Assembly (NCBI GenBank): GCA_930367215.1 | Contig: OV884056.1 | Location: forward strand, 119,529,053 to 119,593,052 | Direction: 5' to 3' | From: Pollenia angustigena | Taxonomy: Eukaryota > Arthropoda > Insecta > Diptera > Polleniidae | Length of the DNA stretch: 64,000 nucleotides | In this document: positions 11,426 through 21,841 of the stretch, piece by piece | Layout: each line of letters begins with the position of its first letter | Numbering within the stretch: position 1 is the first letter of the stretch | Made by a program: the position numbers and the translations under genes | The notes under the pieces: generated by a model | Told to the model about the DNA's origin: nothing | The model's database searches: none | The model's input: the letters and a program-made list of their open reading frames with translations, nothing else

Positions 11426-12127
11426 CTGATAACAGAAATCTAATAAAAAATTCATGGGAAGTTCTGATGTGTTAGCCGACAATCTTGCTGCTTTCCAACT
11501 GATAGCTGAAAGAAATAATTTTATTGCAAAATATGTAAAAGTACATACATAATTATAAATCTTGAACAAATAAAATAAAATTAAAATTAATTTCAATTGA
11601 ATGACAATTGTCATTATTTTAAAAAAAATAATAAGTCTCGTAAGACAAATCTGAAGGAATTCCGTCGGTATTCTGTTGGACATACCTGTACATAATTTCC
11701 CCAGATATATCCATGCGAAATCGATCAGAAATCGGCCAGACAGTGGTTATATTCAATGTCTGACAGAAATCTGAACGAAGTCTCTAAGAATGAAGTCAGA
11801 CAATTGCACGAAATGTCTGATTCAGACAATGTCGGAGTATTTTGCTCGCTGGGTTATTATTTATTATATGTTTTAAAAATATGTTAACCAACATTATTAA
11901 TGATTGGCTAAACTGGTAACACTTAAATATAATTTTGAATGCTGATTATCTTCTTCACTGTGGGGTATTCCACCACTTAAACTTCATTGATCCACAAATT
12001 ATCTGCAATTATAAACTGCATTTTATAAAGATTGGTTACCTATTATCTATTTTTCATTGGTTTGAAAAGTTTAAAAAAAGGGTTCCTCATTACAAGTGGT
12101 AAAAAAATTGTGTTGTAACATTAATCA

Positions 12128-12665
12128 ATGAGTCGGAAAATAGAAAGCTATTTTAAGTCAAGCAACTATAGTTCTCCAAAAACCAATACAGAATCGACCA
12201 ATGATCATACTAGAAGACCCAGTACAGAACCAGTCTATACTGAGGAGTGCGGAGAAATATTGGATAGCTTTCATTATTTTGGAAACTATCAGCAATAAGG
12301 AAAGAAATTATAGATTTTGTGGCATGTACTAGCTCGCAAGCACCGAGGAATTTAAATATCCCTACAGAAATAAAAACATATTTTGATGCACCACAGGAGG
12401 AAATTTAATGTTTGGATTGGTGGAAAATTAGGAAGAGGTATTTTTCATAAAATTAATTTTTTTAATTTTTGTGTATCGTTTACATTTGTTTAAAGATGTT
12501 TTCGAAAATGTCTAAATTAGCGGGATTCTGTTTTAGAATTCCTGCTACGTCCGCATCATCGGACAAGGCATTTTCTGTAGCTGGAGCCTGCATTACTTCC
12601 AAGAGAAGCCGTCTAAGTCCATTCACCGTAAAAAGACAATTATTCTTCACGACAACAATCATTTA
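12128..12665 (+). pseudogene. hAT transposase remnant
   Basis: Two recognisable pieces remain. The N-terminal piece begins with ATG at 12128 (MSRKIESYFKSSN) and stops near 12298. Further on, APQEEI, a stop and then CLDWW match the hAT motif that precedes the dimerisation domain. 12481-12665 encodes RIPATSASSDKAFSVAG and ITSKRSRLSP, the hallmark of the hAT C-terminal dimerisation domain. The catalytic DDE core between them is missing, so this is an internally deleted, multiply stopped copy. The family call rests on the C-terminal motif. Confidence 0.85.
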
Positions 12666-12781
12666 ATTGAGCCCATTCTAAAAATGAATTAAATTGTCTA
12701 TTGTTCGACCTTTATTAAAATTTATATTTATTTATTAAGCTTGAGGTTTAATTTTTTTTATAAAAATATTTATTTTATTTT

Positions 12782-13079
12782 ATCCGAAATTTCGTCACGC
12801 TTTTGTGTGACTTCAGGGAAAATTAAGAGCCAGGCCCACGATGTCACATGTTAACGTTCGCATAGATAATTACATTTAAAACAAAAACAAATTTTAGAAA
12901 TTGTTTTTGTTTTAAATGTTATTTTCTATGCGAACGTTTGCGTGTGACATCGTAGGCCTGGCTGTAATAATTTAAAATTTTTGAAATTTTTTTATAATTT
13001 TTTTTTCAAAATTATTTAAAAAATTTTAAATCGTTAATTTTTCTGAAGAAGTCACACAAAGGCGTGACGAAATATCGGC
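12782..13079. mobile_element. MITE with CGTCACGC inverted ends, interrupted
   Basis: The left arm reads CCGAAATTTCGTCACGCTTT and the right arm, reversed, CCGATATTTCGTCACGCCTT. Both continue TGTGTGACTTC, so the inverted arms are about 40 bp. A second palindromic MITE is nested inside at 12827-12964. No coding sequence is present. Confidence 0.7.
12827..12964. mobile_element. palindromic MITE, 138 bp, TAA target duplication
   Basis: This is almost entirely one inverted repeat: AGCCAGGCC...ACGATGTCACA, then CGTTCGCATAGA and AACATTTAAAACAAAAACAA on both arms. TAA flanks both sides (12824-12826, 12965-12967), a PIF/Harbinger-type target. A diverged relative lies at 16342-16484. Confidence 0.75.
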
Positions 13080-13379
13080 TTAAAAAAAGCAAATATTTTA
13101 TAAAATTTTATAGACCACAAACTTATTAAAAAAAAAAAAAAATTTAAATTAATTAATTAACTTTTTTAAAATACCCGATGTTTCCAAATTTGAAGAAAAA
13201 ATTATTGTTATATCTGTTACTGACCGTAGTACAACTAACAAGATATTTGCTGTAAATAGTATTTTTATTCTAAAAATTAAATTTATCTTTTATAAAATTT
13301 TTACTTTTTAAAGGAATAAATCATTATTTTTCTTTTTGTTTTGTTAACCCTGTTTGTTTATCTATATGCTTACTGTACA

Positions 13380-13500
13380 TAAGTTCGGCGCAGCCGAATA
13401 TTTTTTTTAGTCGTCAAAAAAATCGGCGCAAAGCAGCTCAGCCGCCGCCGCCGAATATTTTTAGTCTTCAGCCGCCGCCGAAAATTTTTAATCGGCTTGC
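13380..13500. repeat. GCC-rich short tandem repeat next to a mini-me-like hairpin
   Basis: AAGTTCGGCGCAGCCGAATA at 13381 resembles the 3' hairpin of the mini-me-like elements further right. It is followed by repeated GCCGCCGCCGAATATTTTTAG-like motifs, two to three degenerate copies. It is unusually GC-rich for its surroundings. Confidence 0.5.
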
Positions 13501-13517
13501 TTCTCTGCTGTGCTATT

Positions 13518-13765
13518 GTTAAATTTAAATTTGTATTTTCATTTCACAAAAACTATTTCATTCAAACAGCTGTTCAAACTATTTGCAAAATCTTGCAAGC
13601 GGAAATTTCTCCAGTAACATTTTGCAAGTTCTCTAACTTCCAACTGTCAAAAAATTCTCTTTTTGGCTCTCTCGCTGCAAGAGATTTGGAGTACGCAGAC
13701 AACATTTTGCAAGATTTTGCAACATTTTGCGCAAAATATGTGTACGCAGACAGACCTATTATTTG
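13518..13765. repeat. dispersed repeat ending in GTACGCAGACAGACCTAT
   Basis: Bases 13518-13700 recur at about 41268-41450 with few changes, including AAATCTTGCAAGCGGAAATT and GAGTACGCAGACA. The right end, GTACGCAGACAGACCTAT, is the complement of a left end seen at 40556 (ATAGGTCTGTCTGGGTAC), so these are arms of one DNA-transposon-like family. Confidence 0.6.
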
Positions 13766-13859
13766 TTATTATTTTTTAAAAATACATAATTCTTATGTAG
13801 GTAGTTGTTACGCCACAACATAAAAACAAACAATAACAAATATTTGATTGTTGACGTTT

Positions 13860-13998
13860 TAACGAACGACAGAGAAGTTTTTTCGTTCCTTGTTCAAAGT
13901 AAAAACCGGAACGATGAACGAAAGGAACGACCTAGTTCCTTTGATCTTTCGGATCGGTCGGAACGATTGCACAAAAGGAACGGTTTTGCCCAACTCTA
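13860..13998. mobile_element. truncated hAT-type end (TAGAGTTGGGC)
   Basis: The right end reads GCCCAACTCTA, the complement of TAGAGTTGGGC, a common hAT terminus. Many GGAACGA/TCGTTCC motifs lie inside it. The left end is missing. Confidence 0.5.
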
Positions 13999-13999
13999 T

Positions 14000-14651
14000 G
14001 GTCAACCATAACCTTATTAAATGCAGGGTTACCGTAAGTAATTTTTGAAAAGTCTCACAAAATAGTCGTTTGAGAAAACAAAAATCGCACATCTCTTTCA
14101 AGGTGTTTCTTAATAAAAAGCATAGTAAAACAGAAAAACAATTGAAACAAAACACTCGATTCACCCATGCGTTCCGAACAAAATTTTTGTTCGGACAAAA
14201 TTTTTTTTATATTGAGTTTGACGTTTTACTTTTGAGAGAGAGAGAGCAATGAATTTGTTCGGAACGTTTTTTCTTGAATTGGTTTAATTTTAATTCTTGT
14301 GCCCATGGTGGAATAAGCAGGTGGCATCGTTACGGCAACAAATACAACATTAATGGATATTATATCATCGTTTACGTCAAAAAATATTTTAAACAAAAAT
14401 CAAAGCGTACCGCTGAACGTGATAAATTAAATAAATTTTTAGCCAATTTTTGTTTAATTATGGTCAATATCTTATTTATTTTAATTTAAAATTATCCAAA
14501 ACTTTAATAAAATACAATTATCACAGCACAAAACGTGGACTTTTTGTAAACATAAACAAAACTTTGACGTAAACCTAGACAAACAATGCAAGAGCAAAAA
14601 ATCGTCATCTGGCGTAGTGCCGCCACCTGTTTATTTCACCATGCTTGTGCC
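14000..14651. other. AT-rich intergenic stretch with a shared repeat piece
   Basis: I see no gene here. CGATTCACCCATG, then GTTCCGAACAA, at 14157-14190 recurs inverted near 42838-42885, marking another dispersed repeat. A GAGA run lies at 14235-14248. Confidence 0.4.
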
Positions 14652-14947
14652 CAAGGCGAATTTACACAAGGTGAACTTATCTTGCTTCGTAAGCAACATC
14701 TGATTACTAACCTTGTGTCAAAATGGTATACCGTCCTGTTGGTTCTGGGGAATCTTAACTAAATTCTTTAATTTTCGATTAAAATTGTGAAATTTAAAAC
14801 TTTTTTAAGTTATACAATTTCAAACAAACCCAATTTAATATAAAAACTAAATTAAATATTTCTTTGAATTTTTTACACAACGTTAAAATGTTTAACAGTG
14901 TTGTAAAACGTTTTCAAAATAAGACCACCTTGTATGAATTCGTCTTG
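14652..14947. mobile_element. hAT-type MITE, 296 bp, 8-bp target duplication
   Basis: The ends are CAAGGCGAATTTACACAAGG and, reversed, CAAGACGAATTCATACAAGG. The 8-bp duplication CTTGTGCC flanks it at 14644-14651 and 14948-14955. A shorter relative lies at 30649-30759. Confidence 0.85.
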
Positions 14948-15073
14948 CTTGTGCCGAACAAAATGAACTGAGATGCCACTTTTTTTCAATTTGTACATAA
15001 AAGTTGAATTGAGCTGCCACATATTACATTTTTCGTTTTGTGCTGAATAATTAAAAAAAAAAATTAAACAAAA

Positions 15074-15340
15074 ATGGATGTTAAAGAAAATATTGCCCTG
15101 AAACTTATTGAGGAAATAAAAAATTCAGGAAGAGAATGTATTTATGATATGGGAAATCGTTCATATAACAATACTTACTAAAACAAAATATATGGACGGA
15201 AATAGAAAAATCTATTGGAATTGGTCGTAAGTAAATTTTAAATGGTAAATTTTAATATTTTTTAACATAATGTTTACAAATTATTGTAGGAAGTGAATGT
15301 TAATTATTTATAAACGATTCCACATCATGAAAGCGCATCT
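15074..15340 (+). pseudogene. MADF-domain gene fragment with an intron
   Basis: ATG at 15074 opens a frame reading ALKLIEEIKNSG, ECIYDMGNRSYNN, then a stop. IWTEIEKSIGIG is recovered one frame away. The order LIEEIK...LYD...Y...W.EI fits the start of a MADF (Myb/SANT-like, Adf-1) DNA-binding domain. The fragment is followed by a good donor GTAAGT at 15227 and an acceptor TTATTGTAG ending at 15289, a 63-bp intron. The continuation is cut by the insertion at 15344. MADF proteins occur both as fly transcription factors and as partners in PIF/Harbinger elements; which applies here cannot be told. The nonsense and frame change make it a pseudogene. Confidence 0.6.
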
Positions 15341-15343
15341 CAG

Positions 15344-15863
15344 GGCACTGCTACACGTTCAATAAATATCGTGATATTTGGATCGCGATCCATTTTAAAA
15401 TATTGATGGATCACGGGCGTATGCTACATGTTCAATATTTATCGCGTCAGTATTAATGTTATTTTTGTGCTGTGCGGGTCGTTGATCAATGTCGCGAGAA
15501 ACCCAAAAGGAAGCCTTTTTAGCTAGTTTGCTTGTTTTTCCATTGAAGAAAAAAGTGGAAAGAAAAATGTGGAGCAAAAAATACACAAATTTTGTCAATT
15601 GTGTTTTACTTTTCATTTGTTTAATTTTTTTCACTGTGTTTTTTCTTTTATTTGCCAGTTTTTACTGACGTATCATGATTTATTATCATGGAAATGCTAC
15701 ACGTTCAATATTAATCACGCGATCCACGATCCGCGATCTGGATTTCATATTTTAGGCCATTCTGCGATATGGAATGCGATCCATCAATATTACATGCTAC
15801 ACGTTCAATAAATATCGTGATACTAGAAATATCACGATATTTATTGAACGTGTAGCAGTGCCC
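15344..15863. mobile_element. MITE with GGGCACTGCTACACGTTC ends, TCA duplication
   Basis: The inverted ends GGGCACTGCTACACGTTCAA are perfect and continue AATATCGTGATATTT. TCA flanks both sides (15341-15343, 15864-15866). The motif GCTACACGTTCAATA and its variants recur inside about five times with GCGATCC blocks, which is a strong subterminal repeat pattern. Confidence 0.8.
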
Positions 15864-16341
15864 TCAGGAACAAGTGTGTGGAAAACACTGCTATTCTTTT
15901 TACTTTCAACCTTTTTTGATAAATTTGTTTTGCTAGTAAATGGGTTTTATGTAGGGTATTCATTAGAGTTGTGTCGGTCATGAACGAACTAGTTCAATTG
16001 AACGGGTCAGTCAGATGAACGATGAACGGCCGTTCAGTTTCATCGTTCAATTCCGTTCAATCGGTCACTTGCATGGATCACTTAGGTCTTTTTAGTCAGT
16101 CGGTCACTTGTTTACCAAACAACTGGTTGAAAAGAAACAACAATACTATTGTGATGTATATGTGATGCCAGTATAATATTCTTATTTCATTTACTCATTG
16201 CCACATTCTTTTACACATTTTCATAATACGATCAGGGTTGTCAAGTTTCTTGGCGACTTAATTTTCAATTTGGCGATATGCGATTTATTTTTGGCTGATT
16301 TTAAAATATATGGCGATTTTGTTGTAAATTTGATAATACTA

Positions 16342-16484
16342 ACTGCCTATTTCACGATGTCAATCGAACGTTTACGTTCGCACAAATAACATGTAAACCA
16401 AAAACAAATTTTTTAATTTTGTTTTTGATTTATATGTTATTTGTGCGAACGTATACGTTCGAGTGACATCGTGAAATAGGCAGT
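16342..16484. mobile_element. palindromic MITE, second copy of the CACGATGTCA family
   Basis: The inverted arms ACTGCCTATTTCACGATGTC extend through CGTTCGCACAAATAACAT and AAACAAAAACAAA to the centre. TA flanks both sides (16340-16341, 16485-16486). It shares CACGATGTCA, CGTTCGCA and AAACAAAAACAAA with 12827-12964. Confidence 0.75.
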
Positions 16485-16486
16485 TA

Positions 16487-16741
16487 GTCCCAATTTACAT
16501 TAGGGACATTTCTTGCCGGATATTTTTTGAATTTTCTTTTAATTTTACCTGAAGCGTTTACATATGAAACATTAGAAGTCAGACGGAAATTAATACTTGT
16601 ATGTAAACTACAAAAAGTAAGAAAGAGAAATGAAAAAAATGTCCAGTACAGATAGTCATGTACTAAACACTCTACCTTTTCGACCCCTCGCCATTAAACT
16701 TCGTCTGTACAGCAAGAAATGTCCCTAGTGTAAATTGGGAC
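16487..16741. mobile_element. MITE with GTCCCAATTTACA ends, abutting the previous one
   Basis: The ends GTCCCAATTTACAYTAGGGA continue CATTTCTTGC on both arms. They are flanked by TA at 16485-16486 (shared with the MITE on its left) and 16742-16743. The element has no ORF. A TA target suggests a Tc1/mariner-type mover. Confidence 0.8.
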
Positions 16742-17699
16742 TAATGGGTTTTAAAACGCGTTTAAGCTAAATGTTATTACATTAGAGATGATTAAGATGA
16801 CAGATTATTAAGAAAAAAACCCAACAAACAAATTAATATTTCTTTTAAGTATTAAAAATGGATAAAAAATACTTTATAAAGTTATCAGAAGATTATTTTA
16901 AACATATAAATGATAAAATTGTAAAAATTTATGAAAAAAAAAAAAAAAAAAACGTTAAGCAGAGTTAAAGAACCCAAGTGTGAGCATAGTATAAGCCATG
17001 AATTTGTTTTGAGACTCGTATACAAATTTACCGTTTGTTATTTAGAAATACTATTTCAATGTGGTATTCCATGTAATATAAATTAGTTTTTGAAAAAATA
17101 TATAGCTATAAGGATACGTCCGGTACGTACCATTTTAAAGAACTCTTTATGTGCATGTTATTCCAATTGTTAATGTCTGTGTTGAAAGAGTTATTTTTAA
17201 TAATTAACTCCACTAAAACTCGCTTTCAAAATTGAGTGCAGTATAAACTTCTTGGCACATTATTACGAGCTATAAATTATATGAATGTAAATAGCACGTT
17301 ATTACCTGATAACTGAATCGTACACATTGTTTTCCAAAAAAACAGTAAGAATGCCTTACCGGTGAAATGTATAGCATTTTAGATCCAATATTCATTTAAT
17401 ACTAACCACAAGAAATCGTTTTGCTGCTTTAGTTAGACTATTGTAAACTATTGTACCTTTTTTGTGTTCACCAAACATTTTAATTAAACAATTTATGTAT
17501 CAACGCGACTTTTTCCCATTTTTGGCAAATTTAAGCAAATAGGAAGATATTTATTTTTTAGGATTTTTAAAAAATATTTTTAAAACTGTTAAAGATATAT
17601 TTTATATTGTCAAAAACGCAAAAAAAGGCTTTGGCGATTTTGAACAATAAATTTGTCAAAAAAGATCAAAATTAATCCGACAACCCTGGCTGCTATTCA

Positions 17700-17993
17700 C
17701 AATTTTACATGAGCGTTGCCAGTTGTTCTTAATATAAAACCCGCCAAATGCAAATTTTTTATTTGAGCAAAAAATTGTATACATATTTATTTCATTTAAT
17801 TTTTAAATTAGACCTTAAAATAAATAACCAAATTCAATATTCGACAACTTTATTAATTAAAGCTTAGTCAAGTTTTAGAGCACGAAATTATTAGGGAAAG
17901 CCCATTTTTAATGTAGATATAACTAAAGCATTCGTTTATTAATGATGCCCCTAATTTTTAAAAAATAAAGCTGGTCGTGTTCGTACCTAACAG
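17700..17993. other. AT-rich sequence inside the hAT element
   Basis: I see no ORF or repeat beyond A/T runs. Confidence 0.4.
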
Positions 17994-17996
17994 TTA

Positions 17997-18138
17997 GTGC
18001 CGGTTCACACACGTCAAGTTTTACTCGTCAAGTCTTGAGCTTTTATGAGAGAAGGGAAAAGAGAATTCCATTTCATTTCCCCTCTCTCCAAAAAACTCAA
18101 GACTTGACGAGTCAAACTTGACGTGTGTGAACCGGCAC
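17997..18138. mobile_element. Harbinger-type MITE, 142 bp
   Basis: The near-perfect arms GTGCCGGTTCACACACGTCA continue AGTTT.ACTCGTCAAGTCTTGAG. TTA flanks both sides (17994-17996, 18139-18141). The transcript would fold into one hairpin. Confidence 0.85.
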
Positions 18139-18607
18139 TTATCTTTACCTATTTCAACAATCATTTAGCATATATGTTTTATCCTTCAGTTTTCATTAAA
18201 AAATGACAGCTTTTACACTATTAATTACTATGCACTGCTAGATTTCTTTTTGTAGAAATTACAGGCAAAAGACTGGTAAAATAAAAAAAAATATTAGTTT
18301 ATAAGAATCTACTTATGCATTTAAATTGCTTTTATTTAACTTGCAATGTATGTTTGTGGGTAAAATCTTGCAACTCAAATTTAAAGTAGATTACTCGAAC
18401 CGATTTAGCTGACATTTTGTAACATATGTTCAGTTTGGATGACAATGCATGGTTAACTGTGTAAAGTTATTATACATCTAACATGTATTGACAAGCAACA
18501 TGCTTTTATATCATATAAATTGATTAATGACATTATAAGTTCGAAAAACAGGCAGTAAAATTTTTTAAGTAATTATTTCTCTTTAAATAAAGTTACCTAA
18601 ACATTTA

Positions 18608-19402
18608 CAGCCGTATTCATAAACATTTTAAACTCCATTTCAAATCTGTTTTAAGCATAAATCGTTAAAATTGTATTCATAAACGAATATTACCTTAAAA
18701 ACCCTATTTTAAAACTTGTGTAAATAAGCAAATTTTAAAATTGGTTCGAACCTTGTTTAAACCTATTTTAAAATGACATTTTTGCTTTTTGCTGTGTGTT
18801 TATGGTCATTTTGAACATTTTTGCGAGAAATTTTAAGACAATATATTATTATGTATTTAAACATTAAAAATAAAATGAAATTCAAAAATATGTATGTATG
18901 AAAAATGTATATTATTAATATATTTTTCAATTTCACAAATTAAAGCTCAAAAAATTATTAATTGTACATTATGAACTAGTGATGTGTAAACGATCAAAAC
19001 AAATAAAATAAAACTCGTTATTTGAATACTTTTTGATATCAGCAATAAAATCATCATCTAAATTGCACTTTGTTTTGTTTTGTTTGAACTCTTTATTTTT
19101 TTAAATATAAGAGACAACTATTCATATATAAAAAACAATTTTTTTCTCACACACGACAAAAAAAATTTTAGATACGAATACGAGTATGAATTAATAACCA
19201 CTGTTTTACATCATTATGATTCATGTGACAAATAAAAGAGATATCGTTGCCACCATCAAATTAAAAAATACGGTAAAACGTTTATTAGTTAAAATGCTGA
19301 TTATGAATACGAATTTAAAAAAAAGCTTTTTTAGGCTTAAAATGTTTTTTAACTAAAATTCATCTAAAACCTGAATTATGATTTTTTTTATGAATACGGC
19401 TG
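18608..19402. mobile_element. Harbinger-type MITE, 795 bp
   Basis: The ends CAGCCGTATTCATAAA are inverted, with TTA at 18605-18607 and 19403-19405. The interior is AT-rich, with repeated TTTTAAA(A/G)C motifs and no transposase frame. Confidence 0.8.
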
Positions 19403-19519
19403 TTAGAATATGAGAACACCAAACAAGTATGAAAACTGCCACGTTTAGCGAGAAATCACTACATATGGCAGCCCAGATTGTACTATGAAATTTTCTAAAC
19501 AATGTGGCCAATTGCCACT

Positions 19520-20231
19520 GGCAATGTGTTAAAAGAAACAAATATAGTATACTGGTACAACATAAACATTTTAACAGTATTGTTTCTTTTCAATCAGTTG
19601 TTGGGTAAACGAAAAAACAACTCAGAATTTTTCGTTTATTGTTTTCTATTTTTGGGTACACTCAAAAAGTTGTACAGTAACTGAATGTAATTTACTAAAA
19701 TCATTTTCCGTAGAGTTAAAACTTAATAAAATTTGTTATTTTATAATTAAACTAATTCTTTAACTATTTCTATATGTTTCTCCAAAAAATATATGTTCAG
19801 TTATTTTTTATGCATAAAATAAAACTGAAATACTTAACTGCAAAGATATTTTAAATTATTTTATTATTTACATACTTATAGGAACATGTGCACATAAATT
19901 AAAAAACACAAATTTTTCGCTGATTTGGAAGGTAATAATGACAGGTATAAATACTGTTTTAGCTGTTTTAGTATGTAATTTAAATTGAGTTAAAATTAAT
20001 TAAAAAAACCTGTATTTTTTGTAGTTTGTACATTGAAATAACAGAAAAATTTATTAATTTTTAAAGAATTTCTCCGTTTTAAATTTAACATTAAAAAATA
20101 GCCGCAAAATTCCTTTATTTTAAATGAAATTTCAGTTTTTCAAACTTAATATTATTTAGAATTTACCTACATAATATTTTGAGTGTAACATCAAACAAAT
20201 ATGCTATACTTGTTTCTTTTAACACATTGCC
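19520..20231. mobile_element. inverted-repeat element with GGCAATGTGTTAAAAGAAAC ends
   Basis: GGCAATGTGTTAAAAGAAAC at 19520 returns complemented at 20231, and both arms continue AARTATAG. The target duplication is unclear. Because the left arm also matches the left arm of the surrounding hAT element, it may be an inversion or duplication within that element, not a separate insertion. Confidence 0.5.
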
Positions 20232-20834
20232 GTATTCAATCAATTGTGAATGAATGAACGAAATCCACAAAAGACCGACTGACACAAAAGATAAACTGAC
20301 CCAAAAGACAAGTGACCCGAAATGAACGACTGAAAGAAGTGAACGAACTCGTTCACTGTTTTGAATTGAACGTTAATGACCGGTCACCTAAATGAACGAT
20401 TAAGCCCAAGACTAGTATTCATTTAACCGGGCTTTTGATTTAATCGGTTAAGTGCTCGATTAATTAGCCGAGGGTTTTGTTTAATCGGTTAGTTTTGTAA
20501 TTGATCGGTTAACCGATTAAAAAATTATTTTTTTATAAATTATGTAATTTCAATTAATAAAAATGAAAAATTATTTATTATTTGCAGTTTAGTAGTAAAA
20601 AAACAATAACATAACAATACGTGAACTAAAACGAGCAAAAAAAAAAAATAATTCATAGCTCTGTAATACATATTTTTTAATTAATACATATTCGGCCACT
20701 TTCTGTAAATCGAAATCACATGAAATTGAAATTGATGGAGATTTTAAGTTAAATTTTTTTTAAATGAACGTAGCTTTTCTTGATTTCAAAAGTAAAGATA
20801 TGTGGTCCTCAAAGCAGTGTTCGAAAATAAACAG

Positions 20835-21841
20835 TACATTATTTAAGGTTCGGCTCACACACCCAGGAACGATATCTATTTTTTTAGTGATTGTGTAGAC
20901 ATACACAACCCTTAATAACGTTCGTAACTATTTTCAAGAAAGAACCGAACATTATATAATGTTTTTTTTTGTAAAAAATGTTTGGTTTTTTTTTATCAGC
21001 AAAAAGCGACGAACATTAACGAGCCGAACCGAACACATTGAAGTTCGTGGATTTTCAAAAAAAAAACCAAACGGAATTAAATGTTCACATCTTTTGTTGA
21101 GTTTGATAAAAACAGTAATATATTTGTGTTCGAAAGATGACTAACAGGGAAACGTTATTTTTTTTAATGATTTTCTACACAAACACTATTAGCGTTTGTC
21201 TTTTCCACAAATTGTACTGTTTAACAAATTCATCGCGGTCATATTTCACACAAAGGTTCTAATTACTCATACCCGTACCTTGTGTTGCTCAGCTGTCAGA
21301 TGGCCAGACTGATTAAACGATGGAACGTGTTAGCTTCACTATTACTACCACACTGACAACTTTAGCAAATATGCACAGCTATGGCTCGTCGGGCTTGGGC
21401 GGTGGTACGTTGGAGTAATAGTGACAACAACACAATACAACTTTTTTTGCCAGAGTATAAAAATAATCTGCCGTTTCTTCCTCGTAGGACAAGGTGTTAT
21501 TGCCTACGATTAAATATACCCTCCCCTAAACCATGGTAACCGTTGACATCCCAAAGGCTACCCCTTTTATGCATCACCACTCGATACCTACCTTTATAGC
21601 CGCATTAAATAATTAGCAAGACATTTTCAAATTCATTCATAAAAAATTCCAAAATATATTCAACCTTATTTTTTTTTTGTTCTTAAATATTAATACAATT
21701 TAAGTATCTTAAGCCCTAAGGCTAATAAAACTGTTCCCTAAGTTCGAACTTCATATTACAAAAGAAACGGGACCTGCCATCTAGATTCACTTATGTATCT
21801 ATGTTGGTATCAAAAATTTATTCTTAAGTAATAGTAAATAT
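20835..21841. other. left interior of the large hAT element, non-coding
   Basis: Subterminal repeats (GGTTCGG, GAACCGAACATTA) occupy 20848-21040. 21280-21600 is less AT-rich and might be captured unique DNA, but I see no ORF, tRNA or splice pattern in it. Confidence 0.4.

Larger units (their letters stand above)
6729..11428 (-). mobile_element. full-length jockey-type LINE
   Basis: A 4.7-kb non-LTR retrotransposon on the minus strand. It is flanked by a perfect 13-bp target duplication, ATAACAGAAATCT, at 6716-6728 and 11429-11441. The 3' end is a run of A (T on the plus strand) at about 6729-6744, and the 5' end carries an internal promoter. ORF1 encodes a CCHC-type Gag and ORF2 an endonuclease plus reverse transcriptase; together with the promoter architecture this points to the jockey clade. 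Both ORFs are broken, so this copy is not autonomous now. It sits inside a DNA transposon that continues on both sides. Confidence 0.93.
6535..11853. mobile_element. DNA transposon/MITE with CCCAGC ends, split by the jockey LINE
   Basis: The left end reads CCCAGCCTGCAAAATATTCC and the right end, reversed, CCCAGCGAGCAAAATACTCC, both continuing into GAC: an inverted repeat of about 23 bp with three mismatches. Without the LINE the element is roughly 600 bp and has no transposase ORF. Both arms are full of short copies of TCAGAAATC and its complement, with TCTGACAGA variants. No clear target duplication was found, so the superfamily is unassigned. Confidence 0.65.
16233..17688. mobile_element. 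hAT-like fragment with CAGGGTTGTC ends
   Basis: CAGGGTTGTC at 16233 and its complement GACAACCCTG ending at 17688 have the form of hAT termini. Motifs TTGGCGA and GGCGATTTT recur near both ends. The flanking 8-mers AATACGAT and GCTGCTAT do not match, so it may be a chance or rearranged pairing. Confidence 0.45.
15964..20414. mobile_element. hAT-type element, 4.45 kb, non-coding, 8-bp duplication
   Basis: The ends are TAGAGTTGTG and, reversed, TAGTCTTGGG, with an exact 8-bp duplication GTATTCAT at 15956-15963 and 20415-20422. Both arms are rich in GAACGA and TCGTTCA. They share an internal inverted block: AACAACTGGTTGAAAAGAAA near 16118, and its diverged complement near 19585-19605. No transposase frame survives; the interior is filled by at least five smaller elements. 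Confidence 0.75.

Noticed and set aside
16233..17688. Confident hAT element with CAGGGTTGTC ends
   Set aside because: The 8-bp flanks do not match, so I kept it only as a low-confidence fragment.
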